Of a stretch of DNA of 62,977 nucleotides, positions 50,991 through 59,496 are shown one piece after another. The translations under genes were made by a program, and so were the position numbers. The DNA is from Arthrobacter sp. (GTDB lineage: Bacteria; Actinomycetota; Actinomycetes; Actinomycetales; Micrococcaceae), in the NCBI GenBank assembly GCA_023264815.1, contig JAHFUZ010000027.1:1-62977 (forward strand). Direction: 5' to 3'. Numbering within the stretch: position 1 is the first letter of the stretch; each line of letters begins with the position of its first letter. The notes below the pieces were generated by a model. That model was given only the letters and a program-made list of their open reading frames with translations. It was not told the origin of the DNA and ran no database searches.

Positions 50991-53900
50991 ATGCCATCCC
51001 ATCCGGACGAGAGTGCGGCACTGGCCATACAGACTCCCGCCATCAACGACCGTTCCCTCGCGGCCGGGCTGGCGTATGCCATGGGCAGCCGGGTTTCCGG
51101 GATGTCGTTCGATGCCACTACGGGGCTCATGCTGGGCAAGGTCCGCGGCGGCGCTGACGTGCCCTACTCCACCACGGCCAAACTGGTCCGGAAAGCAGGC
51201 GGCTGGAGCTGCACCGTGGGTGTCTGCAGCTGCCCTGTCCGCAAGGACTGCAAGCACGTGGCCGCGCTGCTTTTCGCCGCCGAGGACAACCCGGCCATCC
51301 GCGTCCAGCTGCTCGCCCCGGCCGAGGTCTCCCGGTTGTCCCGCCAGCCCGCGGGCCTGGCCCTGGCCGACTGGGAACAGGCCCTCAGCCCGCTCATCTC
51401 GCAGCCCGGCATCACCCAGTCCAGCAATGGCATTCCACTGGCGCTCCAGTTCGAGATCGCGGAACCGGCCCCGCACTTCTCCTACACAGGCCGCCGCGAC
51501 CCGCTCCGCAGCGTCCGCCAGCTCAAGGCCCGGCCGGTGATCATGGGCGCCAAGGGCAAGTGGATCCGCGGCGACGTCTCCTGGAACACCCTCAGCTACC
51601 TGAACTTCCGCCGCGAATGCAACGAGGCGCACGTCGAGTGGATGCAGACCTTCCTCGCCGCGCACACCGCCGCCGCCAACCGGGTCCACAACTCCTCGGC
51701 CCTCTGGCTGGGCCTGAACACCTTCGCCGGGAAAAACATGTGGGGCCTGCTGGCCGACGCCCGCAAGATCGGCCTCGCCCTGGTCCACAGCCGCGGCAGC
51801 GAACCGGTGCGGCTCGCGGAGTCTCCCGCCGCCGTCGGGCTTAACCTGAGCCGCTACGGGTCGCCGGTGGACGCAGCGGCCGGTACCGCTGCCAAAACGG
51901 CCGACGACGGCGGGCTGGAGCTCGCGCCCACCATCACCGTGGACGGGGAAGAGGTTGATCCGGCGTCCGTGGGGACCATCGGCCGCCCCGCGCACGGCAT
52001 TTTCCTGACGTCCGGGGACGCCTCGCTGCCCGGTGTGCCCGATCCCAACGGTGCCATCACCCTGGCCCCGCTCGAAAGTGGCCTCAGCGAGGAGCTGCTG
52101 ACCTTTGTGACCGCCGGCAGCACCCTGCACATCCCCGCGAAGGACGAAACCCGCTTCCTCACCGGCTTCTACCCCAAGCTCAAACAGGCCGCCCGGGTCA
52201 CGGCGAAGGACGAGTCGGTGGAACTGCCCGCCCTTGCCGTCCCCACGTTGTCGCTGCTGGCCAACTACGGCGCTGACCACCGGGTCCGGCTGCACTGGGA
52301 ATGGCACTACAAGTCCGGAACCATGGTCACCGCCCAGCCGCTTTGGCGGCACCCCGGCGACCACGGCTACCGTGACGACACGGCCGAGGCACGCATCCTG
52401 GAAGGCATCGGCCAGCCGTGGAACGTTGTGGCGGGCCTGGGCGAATCGGCCACCGGGGGCTGGGGCACGCCGCGCCTGGCTGCCTCGGCCGAGCTCAGCG
52501 GCCTGGACACGCTGGCGTTCACCGAGGACGTCCTGCCCATGCTGCGGCAGGCCCCGGATGTTTCGGTGGACACGGCCGGGGACATCGCAGACTACCGCGA
52601 GGCCGAGGAAGCGCCGGTGGTGTCCATCTCCACCAAGGCCACCGAGCAGCGCGACTGGTTCGACCTCGGCATCCAGATTTCCCTGGAAGGCCAGCCGGTG
52701 TCCTTTGCCGCCGTCTTCTCCGCCCTCGCCGCGGGCCAAACCAAGATGCTCCTGCCCAGCGGCGCCTACTTCTCCCTGGACCTGCCCGAACTGCATCAGC
52801 TGCGGGCCCTGATCGAGGAAGCCCGCTCGCTGCAGGACAACAAGGACGCGCCGCTGCAGATCAGCCGCTTCCAGGCCGGGCTCTGGGACGAACTCGCGCA
52901 GTTGGGCATCGTGGACGAGCAGGCTGCCGCCTGGCGTTCGGCTGTTGGGGGTTTGCTGGAGGGCGGGATCGACGGGCTGCCGCTGCCAGCCTCGCTGAAC
53001 GCCGAGCTGCGCCCGTACCAGCGTGAGGGTTTCAACTGGCTCAGCTTCCTGTACAAGCACAGCCTGGGCGGGGTCCTCGCGGACGACATGGGCCTCGGTA
53101 AGACCGTGCAGGCCCTCGCGCTGATGTGCGCGGCGAAGGAGCTCGCGGCCGCCGCCGCGGGGGGAAGTACCTCCGACGCCGGTGCTGCCGCAGACGCAAG
53201 CCAGCCCGCCGCCGTCGCGCCCTTCCTGGTGGTTGCGCCCACCAGCGTGGTGGGCAACTGGGCGGCTGAAGCAGCACGCTTCGCGCCGGGGCTGACGGTC
53301 CGCACCGTCAGTGAGACCTTCGCGAAGAACGGCCAGGACGTTGCGGTGGAACTTGGCGGTGCAGACATCGTCATCACGTCCTACGCCCTGTTCAGGATCG
53401 ACTACGAGTCCTACGCGTCCCGCCCCTGGTCCGGCCTGGTGCTGGATGAGGCGCAGTTCGTGAAGAACCACCAGTCCAAGGCCTACCAGTGCGCCCGGAA
53501 GCTGCCCGCAGCGTTCAAGCTGGCCATCACGGGTACCCCGCTGGAAAACAACCTGATGGAGTTCTGGGCTTTGACGTCCATCGTGGCGCCCGGGCTGTTT
53601 GCAAGCCCCAAACGCTTCGCGGAGTACTACCAGAAACCGGTGGAAAAGAACGGTGACAAGGGGCAGCTGGAGAAGCTCCGCCGCCGGGTCCGTCCGCTCA
53701 TGATGCGCCGCACCAAGGACCAGGTGATCAAGGACCTGCCGCCCAAGCAGGAACAGGTCCTGGAAGTGGTGCTGAATCCGCGTCACCAGAAGGTCTACCA
53801 GACGCACCTGCAGCGCGAGCGGCAGAAGATCCTGGGCCTGATCGAGGACGTCAACAAGAACCGGTTCACCATCTTCCAGTCGCTCACACTGCTGCGGCAG

Positions 53901-54455
53901 CTCAGCCTGGACGCGTCGTTGGTGGATCCGTCGTTGTCCGGCGTCCGCTCTTCGAAGCTGGATGTGCTCTTCGAGCAGCTGGAGGACCTGGTGGCGGAGG
54001 GCCACCGGGCGCTGATTTTCAGCCAGTTCACCGGCTTCCTCGGCAAGGTCCGCGAGCGGCTCGACGAGGAGAAGATCGAGTACTGCTACCTCGACGGCGG
54101 CACCCGCAACCGTGCCGACGTGGTCAATGAATTCAAGAACGGCAGCGCGCCGGTGTTCCTGATTTCGCTGAAGGCCGGCGGCTTTGGGCTCAACCTGACC
54201 GAGGCCGACTACGTGTTCCTGCTCGATCCGTGGTGGAACCCCGCGTCCGAGGCGCAGGCCGTGGACCGGACGCACCGGATCGGGCAGGCGCGGAACGTGA
54301 TGGTGTACCGGCTGGTTGCCAAGGACACCATCGAGGAAAAGGTCATGGCCCTGAAGGCCCGGAAGTCGCAGCTGTTTGCCGACGTGATGGAAGGCGATGC
54401 GTTGTCCGGCGGTTCAATTACGGCCGAGGACCTGGCGGGGCTGTTCAAGGACTAG
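50991..54455 (+). CDS. SNF2-family DEAD/DEAH helicase with SWIM zinc finger
   Basis: A 1154-residue protein. The SWIM zinc finger near residue 75-90 reads CSCPVRKDCKH (C-x-C-x(n)-C-x-H). A large middle region (110-660) precedes the SNF2 ATPase: Walker A DDMGLGKT near 698, the DEAQ box in LVLDEAQFVKN, and the C-terminal helicase with IFSQFTGFLGK and DPWWNPASEAQAVDRTHRIGQ. Bacterial members translocate on DNA and are linked to RNA polymerase or repair. The ATG at 50991 has only a weak ribosome-binding site. Confidence 0.92.
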   Translation: MPSHPDESAALAIQTPAINDRSLAAGLAYAMGSRVSGMSFDATTGLMLGKVRGGADVPYSTTAKLVRKAGGWSCTVGVCSCPVRKDCKHVAALLFAAEDNPAIRVQLLAPAEVSRLSRQPAGLALADWEQALSPLISQPGITQSSNGIPLALQFEIAEPAPHFSYTGRRDPLRSVRQLKARPVIMGAKGKWIRGDVSWNTLSYLNFRRECNEAHVEWMQTFLAAHTAAANRVHNSSALWLGLNTFAGKNMWGLLADARKIGLALVHSRGSEPVRLAESPAAVGLNLSRYGSPVDAAAGTAAKTADDGGLELAPTITVDGEEVDPASVGTIGRPAHGIFLTSGDASLPGVPDPNGAITLAPLESGLSEELLTFVTAGSTLHIPAKDETRFLTGFYPKLKQAARVTAKDESVELPALAVPTLSLLANYGADHRVRLHWEWHYKSGTMVTAQPLWRHPGDHGYRDDTAEARILEGIGQPWNVVAGLGESATGGWGTPRLAASAELSGLDTLAFTEDVLPMLRQAPDVSVDTAGDIADYREAEEAPVVSISTKATEQRDWFDLGIQISLEGQPVSFAAVFSALAAGQTKMLLPSGAYFSLDLPELHQLRALIEEARSLQDNKDAPLQISRFQAGLWDELAQLGIVDEQAAAWRSAVGGLLEGGIDGLPLPASLNAELRPYQREGFNWLSFLYKHSLGGVLADDMGLGKTVQALALMCAAKELAAAAAGGSTSDAGAAADASQPAAVAPFLVVAPTSVVGNWAAEAARFAPGLTVRTVSETFAKNGQDVAVELGGADIVITSYALFRIDYESYASRPWSGLVLDEAQFVKNHQSKAYQCARKLPAAFKLAITGTPLENNLMEFWALTSIVAPGLFASPKRFAEYYQKPVEKNGDKGQLEKLRRRVRPLMMRRTKDQVIKDLPPKQEQVLEVVLNPRHQKVYQTHLQRERQKILGLIEDVNKNRFTIFQSLTLLRQLSLDASLVDPSLSGVRSSKLDVLFEQLEDLVAEGHRALIFSQFTGFLGKVRERLDEEKIEYCYLDGGTRNRADVVNEFKNGSAPVFLISLKAGGFGLNLTEADYVFLLDPWWNPASEAQAVDRTHRIGQARNVMVYRLVAKDTIEEKVMALKARKSQLFADVMEGDALSGGSITAEDLAGLFKD

Positions 54456-54548
54456 CCAGGGCATCCTCTTCGAGCGGGTCAGCAGAGTGGATGGGCAGGC
54501 CGGGTTCCGGTCTGGTCAGTGTCTGGAGCAGCTGTCTGCACGGACACT

Positions 54549-54965
54549 CTACTTCGCTGCGTCGCCGACCTCGGCGAGGGCCTTCCGGAGGCGGGCGCCG
54601 GCGTCGTCGGCGATCTCCTTGACGGCCGGGGCTGCGCTGAGTTGGACCATCGTTTGGGGGTCGATGGCTTCCACCGTGGTCAGCTCTGCGCTCTTGTTTC
54701 GGCGCACCACCACATTGCACGGCAGGAGAGCGCCGATTTCGGGTTCGGCGGCCAGTGCACGGCTGGCCAAGGCCGGGTTGCAGGCGCCGAGAATGACGTA
54801 ATCACCAACAGCGTCTGCGGCTTCGGTGCCAAGTTTGGCTTCGAAGGTGGAGCGGACGTTGATTTCTGTAAGGATTCCGAACCCCTGGGCCGACAGGGCG
54901 GCCCGGGTGTGGTCCAGGACTTCGGCCCACGGAAGGTCGACGGTGGTGGTGAGTGTGTACGTCAT
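54549..54965 (-). CDS. DUF302 domain protein
   Basis: A 138-residue cytosolic protein. TTTVDLPWAEVLDHTRAALSAQGFGILTEI and YVILGACNPALASRAL are the two DUF302 blocks. DUF302 proteins are frequent beside CsoR/CstR regulators and sulfur genes but have no assigned reaction. The conserved Cys in GACNP and LLPCNVVV are possible sulfur carriers (inference). Lies 33 bases after the CstR-like gene in the same orientation; AAGGAG supports the start. Confidence 0.9.
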   Translation of the reverse strand: MTYTLTTTVDLPWAEVLDHTRAALSAQGFGILTEINVRSTFEAKLGTEAADAVGDYVILGACNPALASRALAAEPEIGALLPCNVVVRRNKSAELTTVEAIDPQTMVQLSAAPAVKEIADDAGARLRKALAEVGDAAK

Positions 54966-54998
54966 GGTTCTCCTTGGGTTGCTGGACAGCAGGTCAGA

Positions 54999-55268
<270 letters not shown>

Positions 55269-55289
55269 CTATCGGGGGCTGACACCAAG

Positions 55290-55350
55290 CTTATACCCCA
55301 TAGGGTGTTTTGACTACCCCTGGGGGTATCTGTAATACTCGGTGGGGTAT
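55290..55350. promoter_or_regulatory. Divergent promoter with three phased CstR-type boxes
   Basis: Plus strand: TTGACT (55310-55315), 17 bases, TAATAC (55333-55338), a near-consensus housekeeping promoter. Three 16-bp palindromic boxes of the ATACCCC/GGGGTAT type lie at 55293-55308, 55314-55329 and 55335-55350, each 21 bp apart. Box 2 fills the spacer and box 3 covers the -10. Box 1 overlaps a TATAAG -10 for the divergent repressor gene. Confidence 0.85.
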
Positions 55351-55379
55351 TCACCATTCCCCCTTTCGAGAGGCCAGCA

Positions 55380-55997
55380 ATGACTTCCCCTTCCACGGCA
55401 ACCGCCGTCACCGCACTCGCCCCCGAAACCCTCCAGTCCTGGTTCCAAGAGCACCAGGACCTCGTGGTCATCGACGTGCGCTCCGCCGCAGAATTCGAGT
55501 CCATGCACATCCGCGGCTCCTACAACGTGCCGCTGCCGCTGCTGTCCGAGCACACGGACGAGCTCGCGGCCCGGCTGGGTTCCCGCGTTGTCCTGGTCTG
55601 CCAGTCCGGCGTGCGCGCCGAGCAGGCCCGCCAGCGCCTTGCCAAGGCCGGAATCCAGACCGCCTACGTTCTGACCGGAGGGGCGCCCGGTTTCGCCGCT
55701 GCCGGCGGTGACGTCGTCAAAGGCAAGGACCGCTGGGACCTGGAGCGGCAGGTCCGCCTTGTGGCCGGCTCCCTGGTGGTCCTTGGCCTGGCCGGCGGCA
55801 AGTTCGTCTCTCCGAAGATCCGGACCCTCGCCGGGGTCATCGGAACCGGACTGACGTTCTCAGCGGCCACCAATACCTGCGCCATGGGGCAGGCCCTCTC
55901 CGCCATGCCGTGGAACAAGGCCGCAAAGGAGCCCACCCGCGAAAGCGCCATCCTGCAGCTTCCCGTGCAGGCCGCCGAAGAGGGCACCGCGGCATGA
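55380..55997 (+). CDS. Membrane-linked rhodanese (rhodanese plus DUF2892 helices)
   Basis: A 205-residue sulfurtransferase. The rhodanese domain (1-115) has the catalytic Cys in VVLVCQSGVRAEQA. Two hydrophobic segments follow (about 125-165, DUF2892), as in E. coli YgaP, placing the active site at the inner face of the membrane. It would accept sulfane sulfur from persulfides. First gene of the plus-strand operon, 30 bases after box 3; GAGAGG precedes the ATG. Overlaps tauE by ATGA. Confidence 0.9.
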   Translation: MTSPSTATAVTALAPETLQSWFQEHQDLVVIDVRSAAEFESMHIRGSYNVPLPLLSEHTDELAARLGSRVVLVCQSGVRAEQARQRLAKAGIQTAYVLTGGAPGFAAAGGDVVKGKDRWDLERQVRLVAGSLVVLGLAGGKFVSPKIRTLAGVIGTGLTFSAATNTCAMGQALSAMPWNKAAKEPTRESAILQLPVQAAEEGTAA

Positions 55998-56752
55998 TCC
56001 CGGCCCTGGGTCTGGGGCTCGTCGTCGGCATCGTCCTGGGCGTGGTGGGCGGCGGCGGGTCCATCATCGCCGTTCCTGCACTGGTGTACGGCGTTGGCAT
56101 GAGCCCTTCCCAGGCCATTCCGACATCGCTGCTGGTGGTTGGCATTTCGTCCCTGGCGGCCCTGCTGCCCCGGATCCGGGAGGGCCTGAACTGGCCCGTC
56201 ATCGCACTGGTTGGGGCCGCAGGCATTCCGGCGGCCTGGGCCGGCGCGGCCGTCGGTAAGCTCCTGGATCCGAACGTCCTGATGCTGGCGTTTGCCGTGG
56301 TCATGGCGGCCGCGGGCATCCGGATGCTGAGCAAACCCCGCGAAATCGAGGGAACCTGCAGTACGGGACCCAACCGGGCCTTCCGGTCCTGCGCACCAAA
56401 AGCGGTGGGCGTTGGACTGTTCGTCGGATTCCTCACCGGGCTGTTGGGCGTGGGTGGAGGCTTCCTCATCACTCCCGCGCTGACCATCTTCCTGGGGCTG
56501 CGCATGAAACAGGCCGTCGGAACGTCGCTGGCGATCATCGTCATCAACTCCGCCGCCGGATTCGGTGCCCACGCCACCGGCTACACCATCGACTGGGCCA
56601 CCACCCTGGCGTTTGCAGTCCCGGCCATCGCGGGATCACTCGTCGCGGCACGGCTTGCCCGCCGCCTGCACGACAAGCACATCCGTATCTCATTCGCGGT
56701 ACTCATCTTCGCCGTCGCGGCGTGGGTCACCGCCAGCACCGTCACCGCCTGA
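55994..56752 (+). CDS. TauE/SafE-type sulfite/sulfur-oxyanion exporter
   Basis: A 252-residue membrane protein with about eight helices in two similar halves: VVGGGGSIIAVPALVYGVGM in the first and LLGVGGGFLITPALTIFLGL in the second, the GVGGG family hallmark. In cst-type loci it exports sulfite or thiosulfate produced by persulfide oxidation. Start ATG overlaps the rhodanese stop (ATGA). Confidence 0.9.
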   Translation: MIPALGLGLVVGIVLGVVGGGGSIIAVPALVYGVGMSPSQAIPTSLLVVGISSLAALLPRIREGLNWPVIALVGAAGIPAAWAGAAVGKLLDPNVLMLAFAVVMAAAGIRMLSKPREIEGTCSTGPNRAFRSCAPKAVGVGLFVGFLTGLLGVGGGFLITPALTIFLGLRMKQAVGTSLAIIVINSAAGFGAHATGYTIDWATTLAFAVPAIAGSLVAARLARRLHDKHIRISFAVLIFAVAAWVTASTVTA

Positions 56753-56774
56753 CACCACTGAACAGGAGCACACC

Positions 56775-57116
56775 ATGGGATTGATCGATTCGCTCAAGAA
56801 GGCCTTCCGCAAGCCCTACACCACCGTATCCGTGGCACAGGCCAAGGAACTCCTGGGTTCCGGTGCCGTGCTGATCGACGTCAGGTCCGCCCAGGAATGG
56901 CGGACGGGCCGGGCGCCGCAAGCCAGGCACGTCCCCCTGGACAGGCTGCAGACCAGCACCGCAGGAATCAACAAAAACAAACCCGTGATCGCCGTCTGCG
57001 CCTCCGGCGTCCGTTCCGCTTCTGCGGCCCGGATCCTCGCAGCGGAGGGCTACGACGCCTACTCGGTGCGCGGCGGCATGGCCGCCTGGCGCCAGGCCGG
57101 CGAGCCGGTCCGCTAA
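56775..57116 (+). CDS. Single-domain rhodanese 1
   Basis: A 113-residue cytosolic rhodanese with the Cys loop IAVCASGVRSASAA and the structural DVRSAQEWRTG. It moves sulfane sulfur between low-molecular thiols and proteins. The ATG follows CAGGAG, 22 bases after tauE. The loop CASGVR differs from CRSGNR of the next gene, so the two are not recent duplicates. Confidence 0.9.
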   Translation: MGLIDSLKKAFRKPYTTVSVAQAKELLGSGAVLIDVRSAQEWRTGRAPQARHVPLDRLQTSTAGINKNKPVIAVCASGVRSASAARILAAEGYDAYSVRGGMAAWRQAGEPVR

Positions 57117-57146
57117 CCACCACCACCATTTTCAAAGGAGAAACCA

Positions 57147-57443
57147 ATGGCTGAAATCACCATTACCGAAACCGACCAACGCCGCTCCACCGCCCGCATC
57201 CTCGATGTCCGCGAGGACTTCGAGGTCGCCGAAGGCATGATCCCCGGCGCCCTGCACATCCCCATGGGGCAGCTGCAGGCACGCCTGTCCGAGCTGGACC
57301 CGGCAGTTCCGGTCATCGCCGTCTGCCGCAGCGGAAACCGCTCGGCCCGCGTCGCTGACGCGCTCAACGGCGCCGGCTACACAGCGGACACCATGGCCGG
57401 CGGCATGATCGCCTGGACCCGCGCCGGCTTGCCCACCACCTGA
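57147..57443 (+). CDS. Single-domain rhodanese 2
   Basis: A 98-residue rhodanese with active loop IAVCRSGNRSARVA and an N-terminal DVREDFEVAEG. The CRSGNRS loop resembles GlpE/PspE-like sulfurtransferases. AAAGGAG precedes the ATG. Sits between rhodanese 1 and thioredoxin, 30 and 53 bases away. Confidence 0.9.
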   Translation: MAEITITETDQRRSTARILDVREDFEVAEGMIPGALHIPMGQLQARLSELDPAVPVIAVCRSGNRSARVADALNGAGYTADTMAGGMIAWTRAGLPTT

Positions 57444-57496
57444 TCCTGACCCCGCAGCAACCACGAAGACAAGAGCCCGAAAGGAAACGAAAGACC

Positions 57497-57859
57497 ATGG
57501 CAACCATCGACGTCACGGAACAGAGCTTCGCTAAGACCCTGGAGAACAACGACATTGTCTTCGTTGACTTCTGGGCAGCATGGTGCGGCCCCTGCCGCAC
57601 GTTCGCCCCCACCTATGGCGCCGCGGCAGAACGGCACCCGGACATCACCTTCGCCAAGGTGGACACCGAAGCCGAACAGGCCCTGGCTGCCGCGGCCAGC
57701 ATCAGGTCCATCCCCACCCTCATGGCTTTCAAGGACAAGACACTCGTCTTCTCCCAGCCCGGAGCCCTCAATGCCACCGGCCTGGAGGAAATCATCCAGG
57801 AAGTCAAGAAGCTGGACATGGACAAGGTCCGCGCGGACGCAGCCCAACAGCCGGCCTGA
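57497..57859 (+). CDS. Thioredoxin
   Basis: A 120-residue thioredoxin with the redox site WCGPC in FVDFWAAWCGPCRTFAPTYG near residue 33 and the cis-Pro region SIRSIPTLMAFKDKTLVF. In this operon it would reduce persulfidated rhodaneses. AAAGGAA precedes the ATG. The gene ends 38 bases before the second regulated promoter. Confidence 0.93.
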   Translation: MATIDVTEQSFAKTLENNDIVFVDFWAAWCGPCRTFAPTYGAAAERHPDITFAKVDTEAEQALAAAASIRSIPTLMAFKDKTLVFSQPGALNATGLEEIIQEVKKLDMDKVRADAAQQPA

Positions 57860-57890
57860 CCCCCGCCGCCCCAGCCAGACACATCCATCC

Positions 57891-57919
57891 TTGCGACATA
57901 CCCCCTGGGGTATTAGCAT
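57891..57919 (+). promoter_or_regulatory. Internal promoter with a fourth CstR-type box
   Basis: TTGCGA (57891-57896), 17 bases, TAGCAT (57914-57919). The 16-bp box ATACCCCCTGGGGTAT (57898-57913; 7-bp arms exact) lies entirely in the spacer, as box 2 does at the first promoter. It would let the same repressor control the CstB-like gene separately. Confidence 0.82.
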
Positions 57920-57974
57920 TGATACCAGAGCACACCAAAGACTTCCCCCCACCCTTAGACATAGGAGAGCCCAG

Positions 57975-59387
57975 ATGCTTATCGAGCGCATTTACGACGA
58001 AGACCTAGCCCAGGCCAGCTACCTGATCGGCTGCCAGGCCAAGGGTGAAGCCATCGTGGTGGACGGCCGCCGCGACATCGCCGTGTACCAGGACCTCGCC
58101 GCCAAGAACGGCATGAAGATCGTGGCCGTCACCGAAACCCACATCCACGCCGACTACCTGTCCGGCACCCGTGAACTCGCTGCCGCCACCGGCGCGAAGA
58201 TCTACGTTTCCGGCGAGGGCGGACCGGACTGGCAGTACGGTTTCGACGGCGAACGCCTCTACGACGGCGACGCCATCACCCTGGGCAACATCACCATCAA
58301 GGCCCTCCACACCCCGGGCCACACGCCCGAGCACCTGTCCTTCCTGGTCACGGACGGCGCGTTCAGCGACCAGCCCGGCTACCTGCTCTCGGGCGATTTC
58401 GTCTTTTCCGGCGACCTGGGCCGGCCGGACCTGCTGGATGAAGCGGCCGGCGGTATCGACACCCGGTTCGCGGGCGCCAAGCAGCTGTTCGCCAGCCTGC
58501 GGGACAAGTTCCTGACCCTGCCGGACTACGTCCAGGTCCACCCGGCCCACGGCGCGGGCAGCGCCTGCGGCAAGGCCCTCGGGGCCATCCCGTCCTCCAC
58601 CGTGGGCTATGAGCGCCTCTATGCCTGGTGGGGGCCCTACCTGGCTGCCAACGATGAGCAGGGCTTCATCAACGAGCTCCTCGACGGCCAGCCCGATGCC
58701 CACGCCTACTTCGGCCGCATGAAGCGCGAAAACCGTGAAGGTCCGGCCGTCATGGGCGAGCGCACTCCCCTGCCCGAGCTGTCCGCGGAGATCGTTGCCG
58801 CAGGCCTGGCGGATGACACCCTCACCTTCATCGACACCCGCTCCAACGGCGAAGTCCACCAGGGCACCGTGGCACGGTCCCTGAATGTTCCGGCCGGCAA
58901 GTCCGTGGCCAGCTACGGCGCCTGGGTGGTCAACCCTGAGACGGACAAGAACCCGTTGGTGCTCCTGGCCAATGACCAGGAGGCGGCCCAGGAGATGTGG
59001 GACCACTTGGTCCGCGTCGGCATCGACAATGTGGCCGGCTACCTCACCAGCATCGACGGGCTCCCCAGCTTCACCCCCAAGCTGATCCAGCCTGAGGAAC
59101 TCGAAGGTTTCGACGCCGCCATGGTCCTGGACGTCCGAAACAGAACCGAACACACCGCCGGGCACGTCCCGGGCTCCTACCAGCTCAGCGGCGGCCGCGT
59201 CATGTGGCACCTGGATGAACTGCCGCCCGCCGGAACCATCGTGTCCTACTGCCAGTCCGGCGTACGGAACTCCGTCGCGGCGAGCGCACTGCGCCGCGCC
59301 GGGTACGACGTCGTCGAACTGGACGGCAGCTACGCCGGCTGGAGCGCCTGGCAGCAGACGCGGCAGAACGCCGTCTCAGCTAAGTAA
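57975..59387 (+). CDS. CstB-like persulfide dioxygenase-sulfurtransferase fusion
   Basis: A 470-residue fusion. Residues 1-260 are an MBL-fold persulfide dioxygenase: iron ligands are expected in THIHADYLSG, HTPGHTPEH and SGDFVFSGDLGRPD. Residues about 270-370 are a degenerate rhodanese whose Cys position reads LLANDQE. Residues 375-470 are an active rhodanese with Cys in VSYCQSGVRNS. This three-part order matches CstB, which turns persulfides into thiosulfate. The ATG at 57975 follows AGGAG and a dedicated regulated promoter. Confidence 0.92.
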   Translation: MLIERIYDEDLAQASYLIGCQAKGEAIVVDGRRDIAVYQDLAAKNGMKIVAVTETHIHADYLSGTRELAAATGAKIYVSGEGGPDWQYGFDGERLYDGDAITLGNITIKALHTPGHTPEHLSFLVTDGAFSDQPGYLLSGDFVFSGDLGRPDLLDEAAGGIDTRFAGAKQLFASLRDKFLTLPDYVQVHPAHGAGSACGKALGAIPSSTVGYERLYAWWGPYLAANDEQGFINELLDGQPDAHAYFGRMKRENREGPAVMGERTPLPELSAEIVAAGLADDTLTFIDTRSNGEVHQGTVARSLNVPAGKSVASYGAWVVNPETDKNPLVLLANDQEAAQEMWDHLVRVGIDNVAGYLTSIDGLPSFTPKLIQPEELEGFDAAMVLDVRNRTEHTAGHVPGSYQLSGGRVMWHLDELPPAGTIVSYCQSGVRNSVAASALRRAGYDVVELDGSYAGWSAWQQTRQNAVSAK

Positions 59388-59398
59388 CCCCTAAGACC

Positions 59399-59460
59399 GC
59401 CCGGGCAGGCCCCCCCTCCTGCCCGGGCCAGCCCGGACGCGTGCCCCAACGCGTCCGGGC
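59399..59460. terminator. Two tandem perfect hairpins after the CstB-like gene
   Basis: Hairpin 1: GCCCGGGCAGG (59399-59409) with 59418-59428. Hairpin 2: GCCCGGACGCGT (59431-59442) with 59449-59460, loop of six. Both stems are exact. No T-run follows. They would end or damp transcription before the MFS gene. Confidence 0.65.
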
Positions 59461-59496
59461 ACCTTGATGTCCTGGCACGAATGGAGCACCCCCGGA

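Noticed and set aside
50934..54275. 1113-codon open frame on the minus strand
   Set aside because: Antisense to the SNF2 helicase gene, which has all helicase motifs; the long frame is a product of high-GC codon usage and has no domain.
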